From contig JBLGEO010000004.1 in assembly GCA_047445235.1 (NCBI GenBank), positions 1 to 14,011 on the forward strand: DNA of 14,011 bases. The letters run 5' to 3'. Numbering within the stretch: position 1 is the stretch's first letter; every line of letters starts with the position of its first letter. Of the stretch, positions 6,184-13,983 are shown in pieces. The DNA comes from JBDSRX01 sp047445235 (GTDB lineage Bacteria > Patescibacteriota > Dojkabacteria > J137). Made by a program: the position numbers and the translations under genes. Under the pieces are notes generated by a model. The model made no database searches, was not told the DNA's origin, and saw only the letters and a list, made by a program, of their open reading frames with translations.

Positions 6184-9100
6184 GTGGACTCGACTAATAA
6201 TTCAAAGAACATTCTTTTAATAGATGACGATCTAGGTATTAGATTCGTCTTGAAAAAACTCATCTTTGAACATTTTCCTTTTAAAGAATTAGGATTACAA
6301 ATCTACTCCGCATCGGAAGGAATGGAAGGTCTTGGTCTTATTTTCTGTGTAAAGTCTGATGTAATAATAATAGATACTACTTTACCAAAATATGAAAATA
6401 GAGAGATTCTAGACTATCTAATAACAAATTCTAAGATTACTGCAGTTAAGTCCAAAGTAATTGTTGTTTTTCATAAAAAAATACCTGAAGGTTTAGAGGA
6501 CTATACTTTTCTAGATAAAACAAACCCGGACTTCGCTAGAAATATTATTACTGAAATTGAGAAAAGAGTTACACAGCAAACTTCTAATATAATTGGCAAA
6601 AAAGAAAAGTTTATGAACTTTCTTGGAAGACCAATAATTAGTATCTCAGAGCACTCTACTTTCGATCATAAAGCAATCTTTGAAGATAAAAACAATCTCT
6701 TATTACAGAAGTTATATCATATTCCGATCTGGTTAGTAGAACAGATTTTTTTAAGCTTTCTTTACGTTTTATTTGTAGTAATTGCTGGTGTTCATGATCC
6801 TGATAATAGTAACGAACAGAAGAACATGGATATATTAAAGTTAAGGAAAAGATACTACACATCTTTTGCTTTCACACTTCTTGCAGTAATGTTTATTGGT
6901 TTCAGCTGGTTTAAACCTGTTAGTGCAACTTCTTACACATGGGATGGCGGTGGTGTAGATAATAATTGGAATACCTGTGCTAACTGGTCTACAGATGTAT
7001 GTCCAGTTGCAGGAGATACAGTAGTATTTGATGCTACTTCGACTAAAGATTCCACAATTAATTCTGGATTTGCACCTACTTCAATAAATGCAATCCAAAT
7101 AAATTCTGGTTACACAGGTACAATCACATTAGGTAAAGGATTTACAGTTACAACAACTTTTGATCAAGCTGATGGAACATTTACTGCTGCTAACCAAGGG
7201 TTTGCTATTACAGGAGCTTTTGGACTTACATCAGGTACATTTGTAGCATCAAGCACCACAACAACTTTCAGAAGTACTTTTACAATTAGTGGTGGAACTT
7301 TTACTCATAATAGTGGTACTGCCAATTTTGCATCATCTACAGCTACTTTAAGCTGTAATAGTACAACTTTTAATGCGGTATTCTTTTCTTCACTAACAGG
7401 AACAAAAACTATTAACAGTGATTGTACTCTCCCACTTAGTAATGCAAATATTGCTGGAACAATTATTTTAAATGGTACTTTAACTGGTACAGGAACATTG
7501 ACTATTACCACAGCAACATTTAATCCTACTGCTGTTTTGACAGGTTTCACAAACTATTCAAGTACAACAACAACTGTTGCTGGACCCACATTAAATTTTA
7601 GCGGTTATACTGCCTTTACATCATCTACTGCACTAACATTAAGCTCAGGGACTCTTTCTTTACCTCCAACTGCTACAGTAGGGTCTTTAACAATATCAGG
7701 AGGTACTTTTAACTCATCCTCAACAAACCTTACAATAAATTCATCATTAAATATATCTGGAAGCCCTATATTTAATGCTAATTCTGGGTTGGTTACTTTT
7801 GGTGCATCTTTGCCATCAGTTCTTGCTTGTAATAACATTACTTTTAACTCTGTAACTTTTACCAATTCAAATACAGAAACAGTTAATAGTGATTGTAATC
7901 TACCAATTGGATCTAATCCAACGTATACAAACTTTGGAACTATAGAATTGTATGGAACATTGACTGGAACTGGAACGATTTCAAGATCCGGTGGTCAGAT
8001 ATATCTAAGACCTACTGCAGTCCTAAGCGGATTTACTGGATTAAGTTTAACTACTACTTCTACACTAACTGTTAATGGGACAACAATAGACTTTTCTAGT
8101 TATTCTCCATTCGATATAAATTCATATGGACAATTTGCTGGTGTAGTTACTTTCCCATCCACAGTAACCATTCCCTCAAATCTATCAGTATATGGAGGAA
8201 CTTTTAATGCACCATCAACTATTATGCATGTATATGCATTTTTCCAAATTGATGCTGGTGTTACATTTAATAATAATGGTGGAATTATTGATTTTTATGG
8301 ACAAACATCTTCCATTACGTGTAATGCAGCCGTTTTTAATACTGTAACTTTCAATAATGTATCACCATTTGTTAAGACGATAAATAATGGTTGTGTTCTT
8401 CCTATAGGGAATAACCCAGTTTTACCGGGTCCAATAATTCTTGCAGGAACTCTTTCAGGTACTGGTCAAATAAACTTTAATGCTATTACTTATAATTCTG
8501 GAGCTGCACTGAGTGGGTTTAACGATTATAGGTCTACTACAACAACAGTTTCTGGAGGAAGTATTGATTTAAGCTCATATGCACTTTTTACTGCTAGTAG
8601 TGGAGGGTTAACAATGAATTCTGGAAATTTTACTTTGCCAGCAACTGCTACATCCGTATCTGTTGTAATAGGTGGAGGAACGTTTACTTCTGCAGCAACA
8701 AATTTAACTATATCTGGTGCATTAAATATGGGAGGTTCTCCGATTTTTAATGCTAACGGAGGAACTATTACTTTTGCAACTGGAGGAGCAATTCTAACTT
8801 GTAATAATTCGACATTTAATATAATTAACTTTACCCATCCTTCTGGGAATATAACTATTAGTAGTGATTGCAGCATGCCGTTAGGCTTAAACGCAACATT
8901 AACAAATCTTGGTTCTTTAATTGTAAACGGTGTTTTGTCTGGTACAGGAACATTAACAAAGGCCTCAGGAACAATTAGTATGGCAACAGGTTCAAATTTA
9001 AGTGGGTTTAGTAGCTTAGCTTTAGGAAACCTTACTGTTTCTGGTGCTAACTTGAACCTTTCCACATATTCAGCTTCTACAATCACAAATCTAACCCATG

Positions 9101-12100
9101 GAAGTGGAACGGTTACATACCCGCCTACATTAAATTCTACAAATTTCGCTCAATTTGGAGGAACAATTATTGCACCGTCTACAAATCTAACCGTAAGCAA
9201 TGCATTTAATTTACAGGCAGGTACATTTACTGCAAATGGTGGAACAATAACTTTAAGTGGTTCTGGTAGTGTAGCTTGCTTTAATCAAACTCTAAATCTT
9301 GTAAGTTTTGCTGGACAGACAGGCACAAGAACTGTAGGTTCTGACTGTACATTGCCACTAGGTAATAACCCAACTATTCCAAATAGCATAAGCCTTTCCG
9401 GAGTTTTGACTGGAACTGGTTTACTTACAAATACTGCGGGAACTTTAACAGGTTTTAGTGGTGGATCTTTAACAGGCTTTTCTAGCTACACAGGTGTAAA
9501 TATGACATTAACTGGAGCTGTATTTACTTTAACAACATTTAATCCTGTAACACTTTCAGGAAATTTAACAATTAATAGTAGTTCAGCATTTAGAGCACCT
9601 TCTGGAACACTTAATATTGCGGGTGATTTTATATTTAATGGAGGAGTGTTTACACACAATAGTGGAACTGTTAACTTAAACGGAGGAAATCAAAATTTCG
9701 TATGGTCTGGAGCAACTTTCTATAACTTAAGGAAAGTTCTAGTAACTCCTTCAGCAGCAACACTCACATTTGTAAGTGGTACAAACCATACTGTTGTTGG
9801 AACTCTTACACTACAAGGATACGATGCTTCAAATAGATTGTTTCTAAGATCAAATTCTGTTGTCCAATGGAAGATTGATCCGAGAGGAACAAGAAACATT
9901 GCTTTTGTTGATGTAAAAGATTCTAACAATATAAATGCTACAACAATACAAGCGTACAATACAGGAAGTGTTGATAGTACTAATAATACAAATTGGAATT
10001 TTGCAGACGGAACTCCTAACGCACCTTCATCTCTTGGCCCATCTAATCTTGTAGATGGTTCTTCTACTTCGGACACTACGCCAACTTTAAGTTTTAATTT
10101 AACAGATCCAGACATCGGAGATACTGTTAAGTATACAATTCAGATTTCAACAGCATCGGATTTTTCAGCAATCGTCTCTGAATATACTTCTGTACTAGAC
10201 GTACAAGGTCTAGCAAGTTTTACTGTTGGTCAGATTGCGGGTTCCGGATCATATAGTACTGGAAATGCTGGACAGACTTTACTCTCAGGTAGTTATTATT
10301 GGAGAGTATTAAATACAGATTCTGCTGCATCAGGTTCTGCATATACTACAGCAAATGGAGGTGCAGTAGCCTTTGTTATCGATACTATTGCACCAAATGC
10401 TTTTACACCTATAGTAAGTCCTACATCTCCAACAAACGATACATCCCCAGATCTGAGCTTTTCTACTACAGATAACGTTGGAATAGATCATTATGAAGTT
10501 CAAATTGATGGAGGATCCTTTGTAACACAAACAAGTGTTTATACACTGCCAACCCAGGGCGAAGGTGCTCACACAGTTACAGTAAGAGCATTCGACGCAG
10601 CTGGAAATTTTACAGACGGAACAACAGGATTTACTATCGATACAACAGTTCCAAATGCTTTTACACCTGCAATAAGTCCAACTTCACCAACAAACAATGT
10701 CACTCCAACAGTTACATTTTCAACAACAGATGGAGTTGGGATAGATCATTATGAAGTTCAAGTTGACGGCGGTTCTTTCACTACACAAACAAGTGGGTAT
10801 GTTTTACCAACATTAACAGATGGTGTGCATACAGTAGTTGTAAGAGCATTCGATACAGCTGGAAATTTTACTGATGGGAGTGCAGGAGTAACAATTGATA
10901 CAACACCACCTGCAGCATTTACTCCAATAATAAGCCCTGCTTCTCTAACAAACAATCAAACACCGACATTAACATTTTCAACAACTGATACATCGGGAAT
11001 AAATCACTACGAAGTTCAAATTGATGGAGGCTCTTACACTACTCAAACTAGTCCTTATGTATTACCTACTCTAGCGGAAGGAGTCCATAGTATTAATGTA
11101 GCAGCTTTTGATAATGCAGGTAATTCCAGAATTGAAAATGTTGGAGTTACTATAGATTTAACCGGAGCAGTAATAACATTTACTGTACCTACTTTAGTAA
11201 GTAATTCACCTGTAACTGATACAACGTTTAGTGTAGTGGATAACTTTGGAATAAACGTAGCAGATGTAAATGCTATTGGCGGTTCAATAAATTGTACTCA
11301 AACAACAGCAGTTAGACTTGATTGTACTTCAATAATTTCTGCCAGTGGAAACCTAACAATTAATGCAACAGATGTAGCTGGTAATGCAAGTTCAAATTCT
11401 AGTAATGGATACACTGTAGATGCTGTAGCACCGGTAGTTACAATTACAGCACCAACCAAAAATTCAGCAGTGACAATAACGGATACAACAATAACAGTTA
11501 CAGATAACTTTGCAATTAATGCTGTATCTGTAATGGCTACTGGAGGAACAATCTTATGCTCCCAGACTACTTCTGTAAGAGTAGATTGTACTGTAAGTAT
11601 CTCTGCATCTGGTGATCTAAATGTAAGTGTTACAGACGTTGCTGGAAATCCTGTTTCTAAATCTGAAACTGGATACGTAATTGGTTCTACTCCAAGCTCT
11701 CCGAATCCATTCACGCCAAGTGTTAATGTTGATCCATTTACAATAAATACTGCGCCAATAGTCACGTTCTCAACTACAGATACAAGTGGAATAGATCACT
11801 ATGAAGTTAAAATTGATGGTGGTTCATTCTCAACACAAACCAGCCCATACCAGTTACCAGAACTACAAGAAGGCTTCCATACAATTACAGTCCGTGCAAT
11901 AAGTAACTCAAGTACATTTACAGATGAAGCTGTAAGCTTTACAATTGATCTTACTCCTCCATCTCAGTTTGTAATTAATCTAAATGTTCCAGACACATCT
12001 AATAATACTAGCCCTATTGCAACTTTTGCAGCCCAAGATTCAAATGGAATAGACCACTACGAAGTAAAGTTAGATGATGGTACTTTTACTACACAAAGTA

Positions 12101-13542
12101 GTCCTTTTCAACTCCCTGTACTTACTGAAGGTGCTCATACAATAACTGTTAAAGCATTTGATGCTGCAGGTAATAGCACAACCTCAATTAAAGATTTCAC
12201 TATTGATCTAACGGCACCTACTGGAACAATTAACATAAATAACAATGCTACAGAAACCGATAAGAAGAAAGTCGAGTTAACTCTAACAGCTCAAGATGGG
12301 CTATCAGACGTTGCATTTATGATTATCTCAGAAGATCCTAATTTTACAGGTGCAATAAATGAACCTTTCTCCCTAACAAAAGAATGGATTTTATCTAATG
12401 GAGTGGGAGTTAAGATAATATATATCCGATATATAGATAGTGCAGGTAACATTTCTGAAACCTACTCTAGTAAAATAAACTATCTTGGAGAGGCCATACC
12501 TGTTTCCACAGAAGTTAGCAGACCTGTTGAAACTCCATCTCATACTTCAGAGAATCTCTTTATTCAGGCTCTGAATGCAATTAGCAGTATTATAAATGAT
12601 ATTAGGAATTCACCTATAGGCAGAGCAATTGATGTGACTGTACCAGCATATGCAGTAATTTCTTCGGCAATTGTTGGGGCTACGGCTGCAATTGTCTATC
12701 CAAATATATTTATTTATGGGTTCTTCTTTGTAAGGAATAGAAGAAAATATAAAAAATTTGGAATTGTTTACGATGTAGAAAGTAAGTCTCCAATTCCATT
12801 TGCTCTAGTCAGAGTTTACAATACTCAAACAGGGTTACTTGTTGGAGAAGCTCCAACAGATCTAGAAGGAAAGTATGGATTTGTTTTAGATGCAGGGGAT
12901 TACAAAATTACGGTAGAAGCTTCTAGTTATCAAAAGTATGTTGAGCAGCTATTATTTGATAACGCGGAAGGTAATTTTGGTAAAAATATTGCATTATCTA
13001 AAACTGTTAACATTGGTGGAATTATTACAAACGTTAGAAACAAATTAAATTCAATAAATAGATATATCGTCTATGCTGGTTTTCTTATCTCTGTGATTGC
13101 ATTGATATTAAACAGGAGTCCATTAAACTTTATTATCGTTGGTGTCTATATTATTCAAGCAATTATAATAATAGTCTTAGATAGGAGGGTCGTTAGACAA
13201 TGGGGTTACGTTTTTAAGGGTTACGATGAGAAAATTAAGGGAGCTTTCGTCAGGATTTACGATTCTAATGCTAAACAGCTTGAGGTAACAATGACAGATG
13301 AGAGAGGCAGATATCACTTTGATTTACAGGATGGTGAGTACTTTATTTCAGCAGATGTGAATGGTTTACAGTTGTCTTATGATGATTTAAGTTCAGAAAA
13401 AATATATGTCTCTCCAGCAGGAAATAAATTAGTTAAGGTTACAATAAAAAAAGGAACGCCAATAGACCTTAGACTTAAATTGGTACCAATAGTTCAATCA
13501 AGTCAAAGTGTGCCACAGATAATGAATGCTTTTGGAAGTTAA
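6184..13542 (+). CDS. Giant multidomain surface protein with N-terminal receiver-like domain
   Basis: One frame of 2452 codons. GTG at 6184 is the only usable upstream start, since an in-frame TGA stands at 6172-6174. Residues 8-130 are a receiver-like fold with the acidic cluster Asp14-16, phospho-acceptor Asp64 (IIIDTTLP) and Lys112, but Phe96/His97 where Ser/Thr is expected. A hydrophobic helix lies at 183-203. Residues 215-248 form a signal peptide (LKLRKRYY, hydrophobic core, PVSA). Residues 249-1273 are beta-strand repeats that begin WDGGGVDNNW and close with DSTNNTNWNF. Residues 1274-1399 are an Ig-like module (DPDIGDTVKY, SGSYYWRV). Ig-like repeats fill 1400-2100. Membrane segments at about 2153-2183, 2294-2310 and 2314-2332 enclose one transthyretin-like domain (2192-2255), and a second ends the protein (2341-2410). 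Adhesion or a surface coat is a reasonable guess only. It is likely monocistronic. Confidence 0.88.
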   Translation: MDSTNNSKNILLIDDDLGIRFVLKKLIFEHFPFKELGLQIYSASEGMEGLGLIFCVKSDVIIIDTTLPKYENREILDYLITNSKITAVKSKVIVVFHKKIPEGLEDYTFLDKTNPDFARNIITEIEKRVTQQTSNIIGKKEKFMNFLGRPIISISEHSTFDHKAIFEDKNNLLLQKLYHIPIWLVEQIFLSFLYVLFVVIAGVHDPDNSNEQKNMDILKLRKRYYTSFAFTLLAVMFIGFSWFKPVSATSYTWDGGGVDNNWNTCANWSTDVCPVAGDTVVFDATSTKDSTINSGFAPTSINAIQINSGYTGTITLGKGFTVTTTFDQADGTFTAANQGFAITGAFGLTSGTFVASSTTTTFRSTFTISGGTFTHNSGTANFASSTATLSCNSTTFNAVFFSSLTGTKTINSDCTLPLSNANIAGTIILNGTLTGTGTLTITTATFNPTAVLTGFTNYSSTTTTVAGPTLNFSGYTAFTSSTALTLSSGTLSLPPTATVGSLTISGGTFNSSSTNLTINSSLNISGSPIFNANSGLVTFGASLPSVLACNNITFNSVTFTNSNTETVNSDCNLPIGSNPTYTNFGTIELYGTLTGTGTISRSGGQIYLRPTAVLSGFTGLSLTTTSTLTVNGTTIDFSSYSPFDINSYGQFAGVVTFPSTVTIPSNLSVYGGTFNAPSTIMHVYAFFQIDAGVTFNNNGGIIDFYGQTSSITCNAAVFNTVTFNNVSPFVKTINNGCVLPIGNNPVLPGPIILAGTLSGTGQINFNAITYNSGAALSGFNDYRSTTTTVSGGSIDLSSYALFTASSGGLTMNSGNFTLPATATSVSVVIGGGTFTSAATNLTISGALNMGGSPIFNANGGTITFATGGAILTCNNSTFNIINFTHPSGNITISSDCSMPLGLNATLTNLGSLIVNGVLSGTGTLTKASGTISMATGSNLSGFSSLALGNLTVSGANLNLSTYSASTITNLTHGSGTVTYPPTLNSTNFAQFGGTIIAPSTNLTVSNAFNLQAGTFTANGGTITLSGSGSVACFNQTLNLVSFAGQTGTRTVGSDCTLPLGNNPTIPNSISLSGVLTGTGLLTNTAGTLTGFSGGSLTGFSSYTGVNMTLTGAVFTLTTFNPVTLSGNLTINSSSAFRAPSGTLNIAGDFIFNGGVFTHNSGTVNLNGGNQNFVWSGATFYNLRKVLVTPSAATLTFVSGTNHTVVGTLTLQGYDASNRLFLRSNSVVQWKIDPRGTRNIAFVDVKDSNNINATTIQAYNTGSVDSTNNTNWNFADGTPNAPSSLGPSNLVDGSSTSDTTPTLSFNLTDPDIGDTVKYTIQISTASDFSAIVSEYTSVLDVQGLASFTVGQIAGSGSYSTGNAGQTLLSGSYYWRVLNTDSAASGSAYTTANGGAVAFVIDTIAPNAFTPIVSPTSPTNDTSPDLSFSTTDNVGIDHYEVQIDGGSFVTQTSVYTLPTQGEGAHTVTVRAFDAAGNFTDGTTGFTIDTTVPNAFTPAISPTSPTNNVTPTVTFSTTDGVGIDHYEVQVDGGSFTTQTSGYVLPTLTDGVHTVVVRAFDTAGNFTDGSAGVTIDTTPPAAFTPIISPASLTNNQTPTLTFSTTDTSGINHYEVQIDGGSYTTQTSPYVLPTLAEGVHSINVAAFDNAGNSRIENVGVTIDLTGAVITFTVPTLVSNSPVTDTTFSVVDNFGINVADVNAIGGSINCTQTTAVRLDCTSIISASGNLTINATDVAGNASSNSSNGYTVDAVAPVVTITAPTKNSAVTITDTTITVTDNFAINAVSVMATGGTILCSQTTSVRVDCTVSISASGDLNVSVTDVAGNPVSKSETGYVIGSTPSSPNPFTPSVNVDPFTINTAPIVTFSTTDTSGIDHYEVKIDGGSFSTQTSPYQLPELQEGFHTITVRAISNSSTFTDEAVSFTIDLTPPSQFVINLNVPDTSNNTSPIATFAAQDSNGIDHYEVKLDDGTFTTQSSPFQLPVLTEGAHTITVKAFDAAGNSTTSIKDFTIDLTAPTGTININNNATETDKKKVELTLTAQDGLSDVAFMIISEDPNFTGAINEPFSLTKEWILSNGVGVKIIYIRYIDSAGNISETYSSKINYLGEAIPVSTEVSRPVETPSHTSENLFIQALNAISSIINDIRNSPIGRAIDVTVPAYAVISSAIVGATAAIVYPNIFIYGFFFVRNRRKYKKFGIVYDVESKSPIPFALVRVYNTQTGLLVGEAPTDLEGKYGFVLDAGDYKITVEASSYQKYVEQLLFDNAEGNFGKNIALSKTVNIGGIITNVRNKLNSINRYIVYAGFLISVIALILNRSPLNFIIVGVYIIQAIIIIVLDRRVVRQWGYVFKGYDEKIKGAFVRIYDSNAKQLEVTMTDERGRYHFDLQDGEYFISADVNGLQLSYDDLSSEKIYVSPAGNKLVKVTIKKGTPIDLRLKLVPIVQSSQSVPQIMNAFGS
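6826..6927 (+). other. Embedded signal peptide with a possible internal start (Met215-Ala248)
   Basis: Within the giant frame, ATG at 6826 opens a segment that would be a complete Sec signal peptide by itself: MDILKLRKRYY, a hydrophobic core of about 17 residues, and a PVSA cleavage site just before the surface region. No stop separates it from the receiver part. No good Shine-Dalgarno sequence precedes it, but no gene here has one. GATAAT at 6802-6807 is a weak -10-like element with no convincing -35. Internal initiation is a hypothesis. Confidence 0.5.
7354..9700 (+). repeat. Five tandem ~480-base super-repeats coding for ~160-residue beta-strand units
   Basis: Each unit opens with a Cys followed by N-x3-F-N or a close variant and, 22-24 residues later, an (S/N)(D/G)C(x)(L/M)P motif. 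First-Cys codons lie at 7354, 7828, 8320, 8800 and 9277, giving spacings of 474, 492, 480 and 477 bases. Cys pairs are 391/414, 549/571, 713/737, 873/896 and 1032/1055. Between them run short Thr/Ser/Gly/Asn-rich strands of the type GTLTGTGTL, LTGF and ISGGTFN, suggesting a beta-solenoid or stacked sheets. The sixth, cysteine-free end leads into a closing domain at about 1100-1273. Units are diverged at base level, so the array looks old. Confidence 0.85.
10381..12487 (+). repeat. Eight Ig-like repeats of 86-88 residues, in two main types
   Basis: Unit starts (the Asp of the D-x-T/D-x-x-P boundary) lie at 10381, 10639, 10897, 11155, 11419, 11683, 11947 and 12205. Units 1, 2, 3, 6 and 7 share GI(D/N)HYEV, a DGG(S/T)F-like hairpin, TQTS and an AFDxAGN or related strand. 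Units 4 and 5 are a second type without HYEV, carrying CxQTTxVRxDC (Cys1704/1714 and Cys1792/1802). Unit 8 is diverged. The order is AAA-BB-AA-C. Units 1 and 2 still share long identical base runs around HYEVQ, a sign of fairly recent duplication. Confidence 0.88.
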
Positions 13543-13967
13543 CTTACTTTCTTACCTTCTCTCAAGTTTATATTAAATAGAAGGTATGCTCTTAATCCAT
13601 CTAAAAAACCTGTCCATCCATGAGTCTGCTCTACTCCAACAGCAAAAGAATCTTTATCTAACTTCCATTCACCTTCTGTAATTCTGATTTTTGTAAGGTT
13701 ATGGCCAATCTCTTCTACTCTTATCTCAACTTCTGTAGTTAGGCCCGTTGCAGCCCAGCTGAGCTCGATTAAAGCATTAGGAATTAACTTAGTAACTCGT
13801 ACATCAACTTCGCCACCTTCTCCAAAACTCCAACGAACTGATTTTTTTTCTTGTAACTCTCCAGAAGTCGCATTTACAAAATGGTTCACTAGTTTCTTTG
13901 GATCGACTATTGCATCGTAAACTTCTGCAATAGGTTTAGGAATTGTTTCTTCAATGTGTAATTTCAT
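13539..13967 (-). CDS. AHSA1/SRPBCC (START-like) domain protein
   Basis: This is a 142-residue soluble protein of the activator-of-Hsp90-homologue-1-like group of the SRPBCC superfamily. It begins with the usual strand and helix, LHIEETIPKPIAEVYDAIVD, followed by DPKKLVNHF. It ends with the family's C-terminal helix pattern, EQTHGWTGFLDGLRAYL (about 114-130). Such proteins have a helix-grip fold with a hydrophobic cavity; the ligand is usually unknown and bacterial members need not act on Hsp90. Length is normal for a one-domain member. Its TAA stop shares a TTAA with the stop of the giant gene, so the two genes converge with no spacer. A strong extended -10 lies just upstream of the ATG. Confidence 0.85.
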   Translation of the reverse strand: MKLHIEETIPKPIAEVYDAIVDPKKLVNHFVNATSGELQEKKSVRWSFGEGGEVDVRVTKLIPNALIELSWAATGLTTEVEIRVEEIGHNLTKIRITEGEWKLDKDSFAVGVEQTHGWTGFLDGLRAYLLFNINLREGKKVS

Positions 13968-13974
13968 AGAATAT

Positions 13975-13983
13975 ATTATATCA
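13975..13983 (-). promoter_or_regulatory. Extended -10 promoter giving a probably leaderless mRNA
   Basis: Read on the minus strand, TGATATAAT is a perfect TGn-TATAAT extended -10. Only 7 bases lie between it and the ATG at 13967, which puts the expected transcript start at the start codon itself. No good -35 is visible, which is common for extended -10 promoters. Confidence 0.6.

Noticed and set aside
6171..6200. TTGACT and TAATAA as the promoter of the giant gene
   Set aside because: The -10 would lie inside the coding sequence downstream of the only usable start codon, so the transcript would lack the start.
7305..11765. Several open minus-strand frames of 65-186 codons within the giant gene
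   Set aside because: They mirror the Thr/Ser/Gly/Asn-rich repeats, giving Val/Pro/Lys-rich low-complexity translations with no recognisable domains, and recur wherever the repeats do.
7354..12487. Regular spacing that could suggest a CRISPR array or satellite DNA
   Set aside because: Periods are 474-492 and 258-264 bases, all multiples of three, with diverged bases and conserved protein motifs. These are coding domain repeats.
12500..13542. LPXTG-type sortase anchoring of the giant protein
   Set aside because: No LPXTG-like motif is present; the C-terminus has several membrane helices and folded domains after them.
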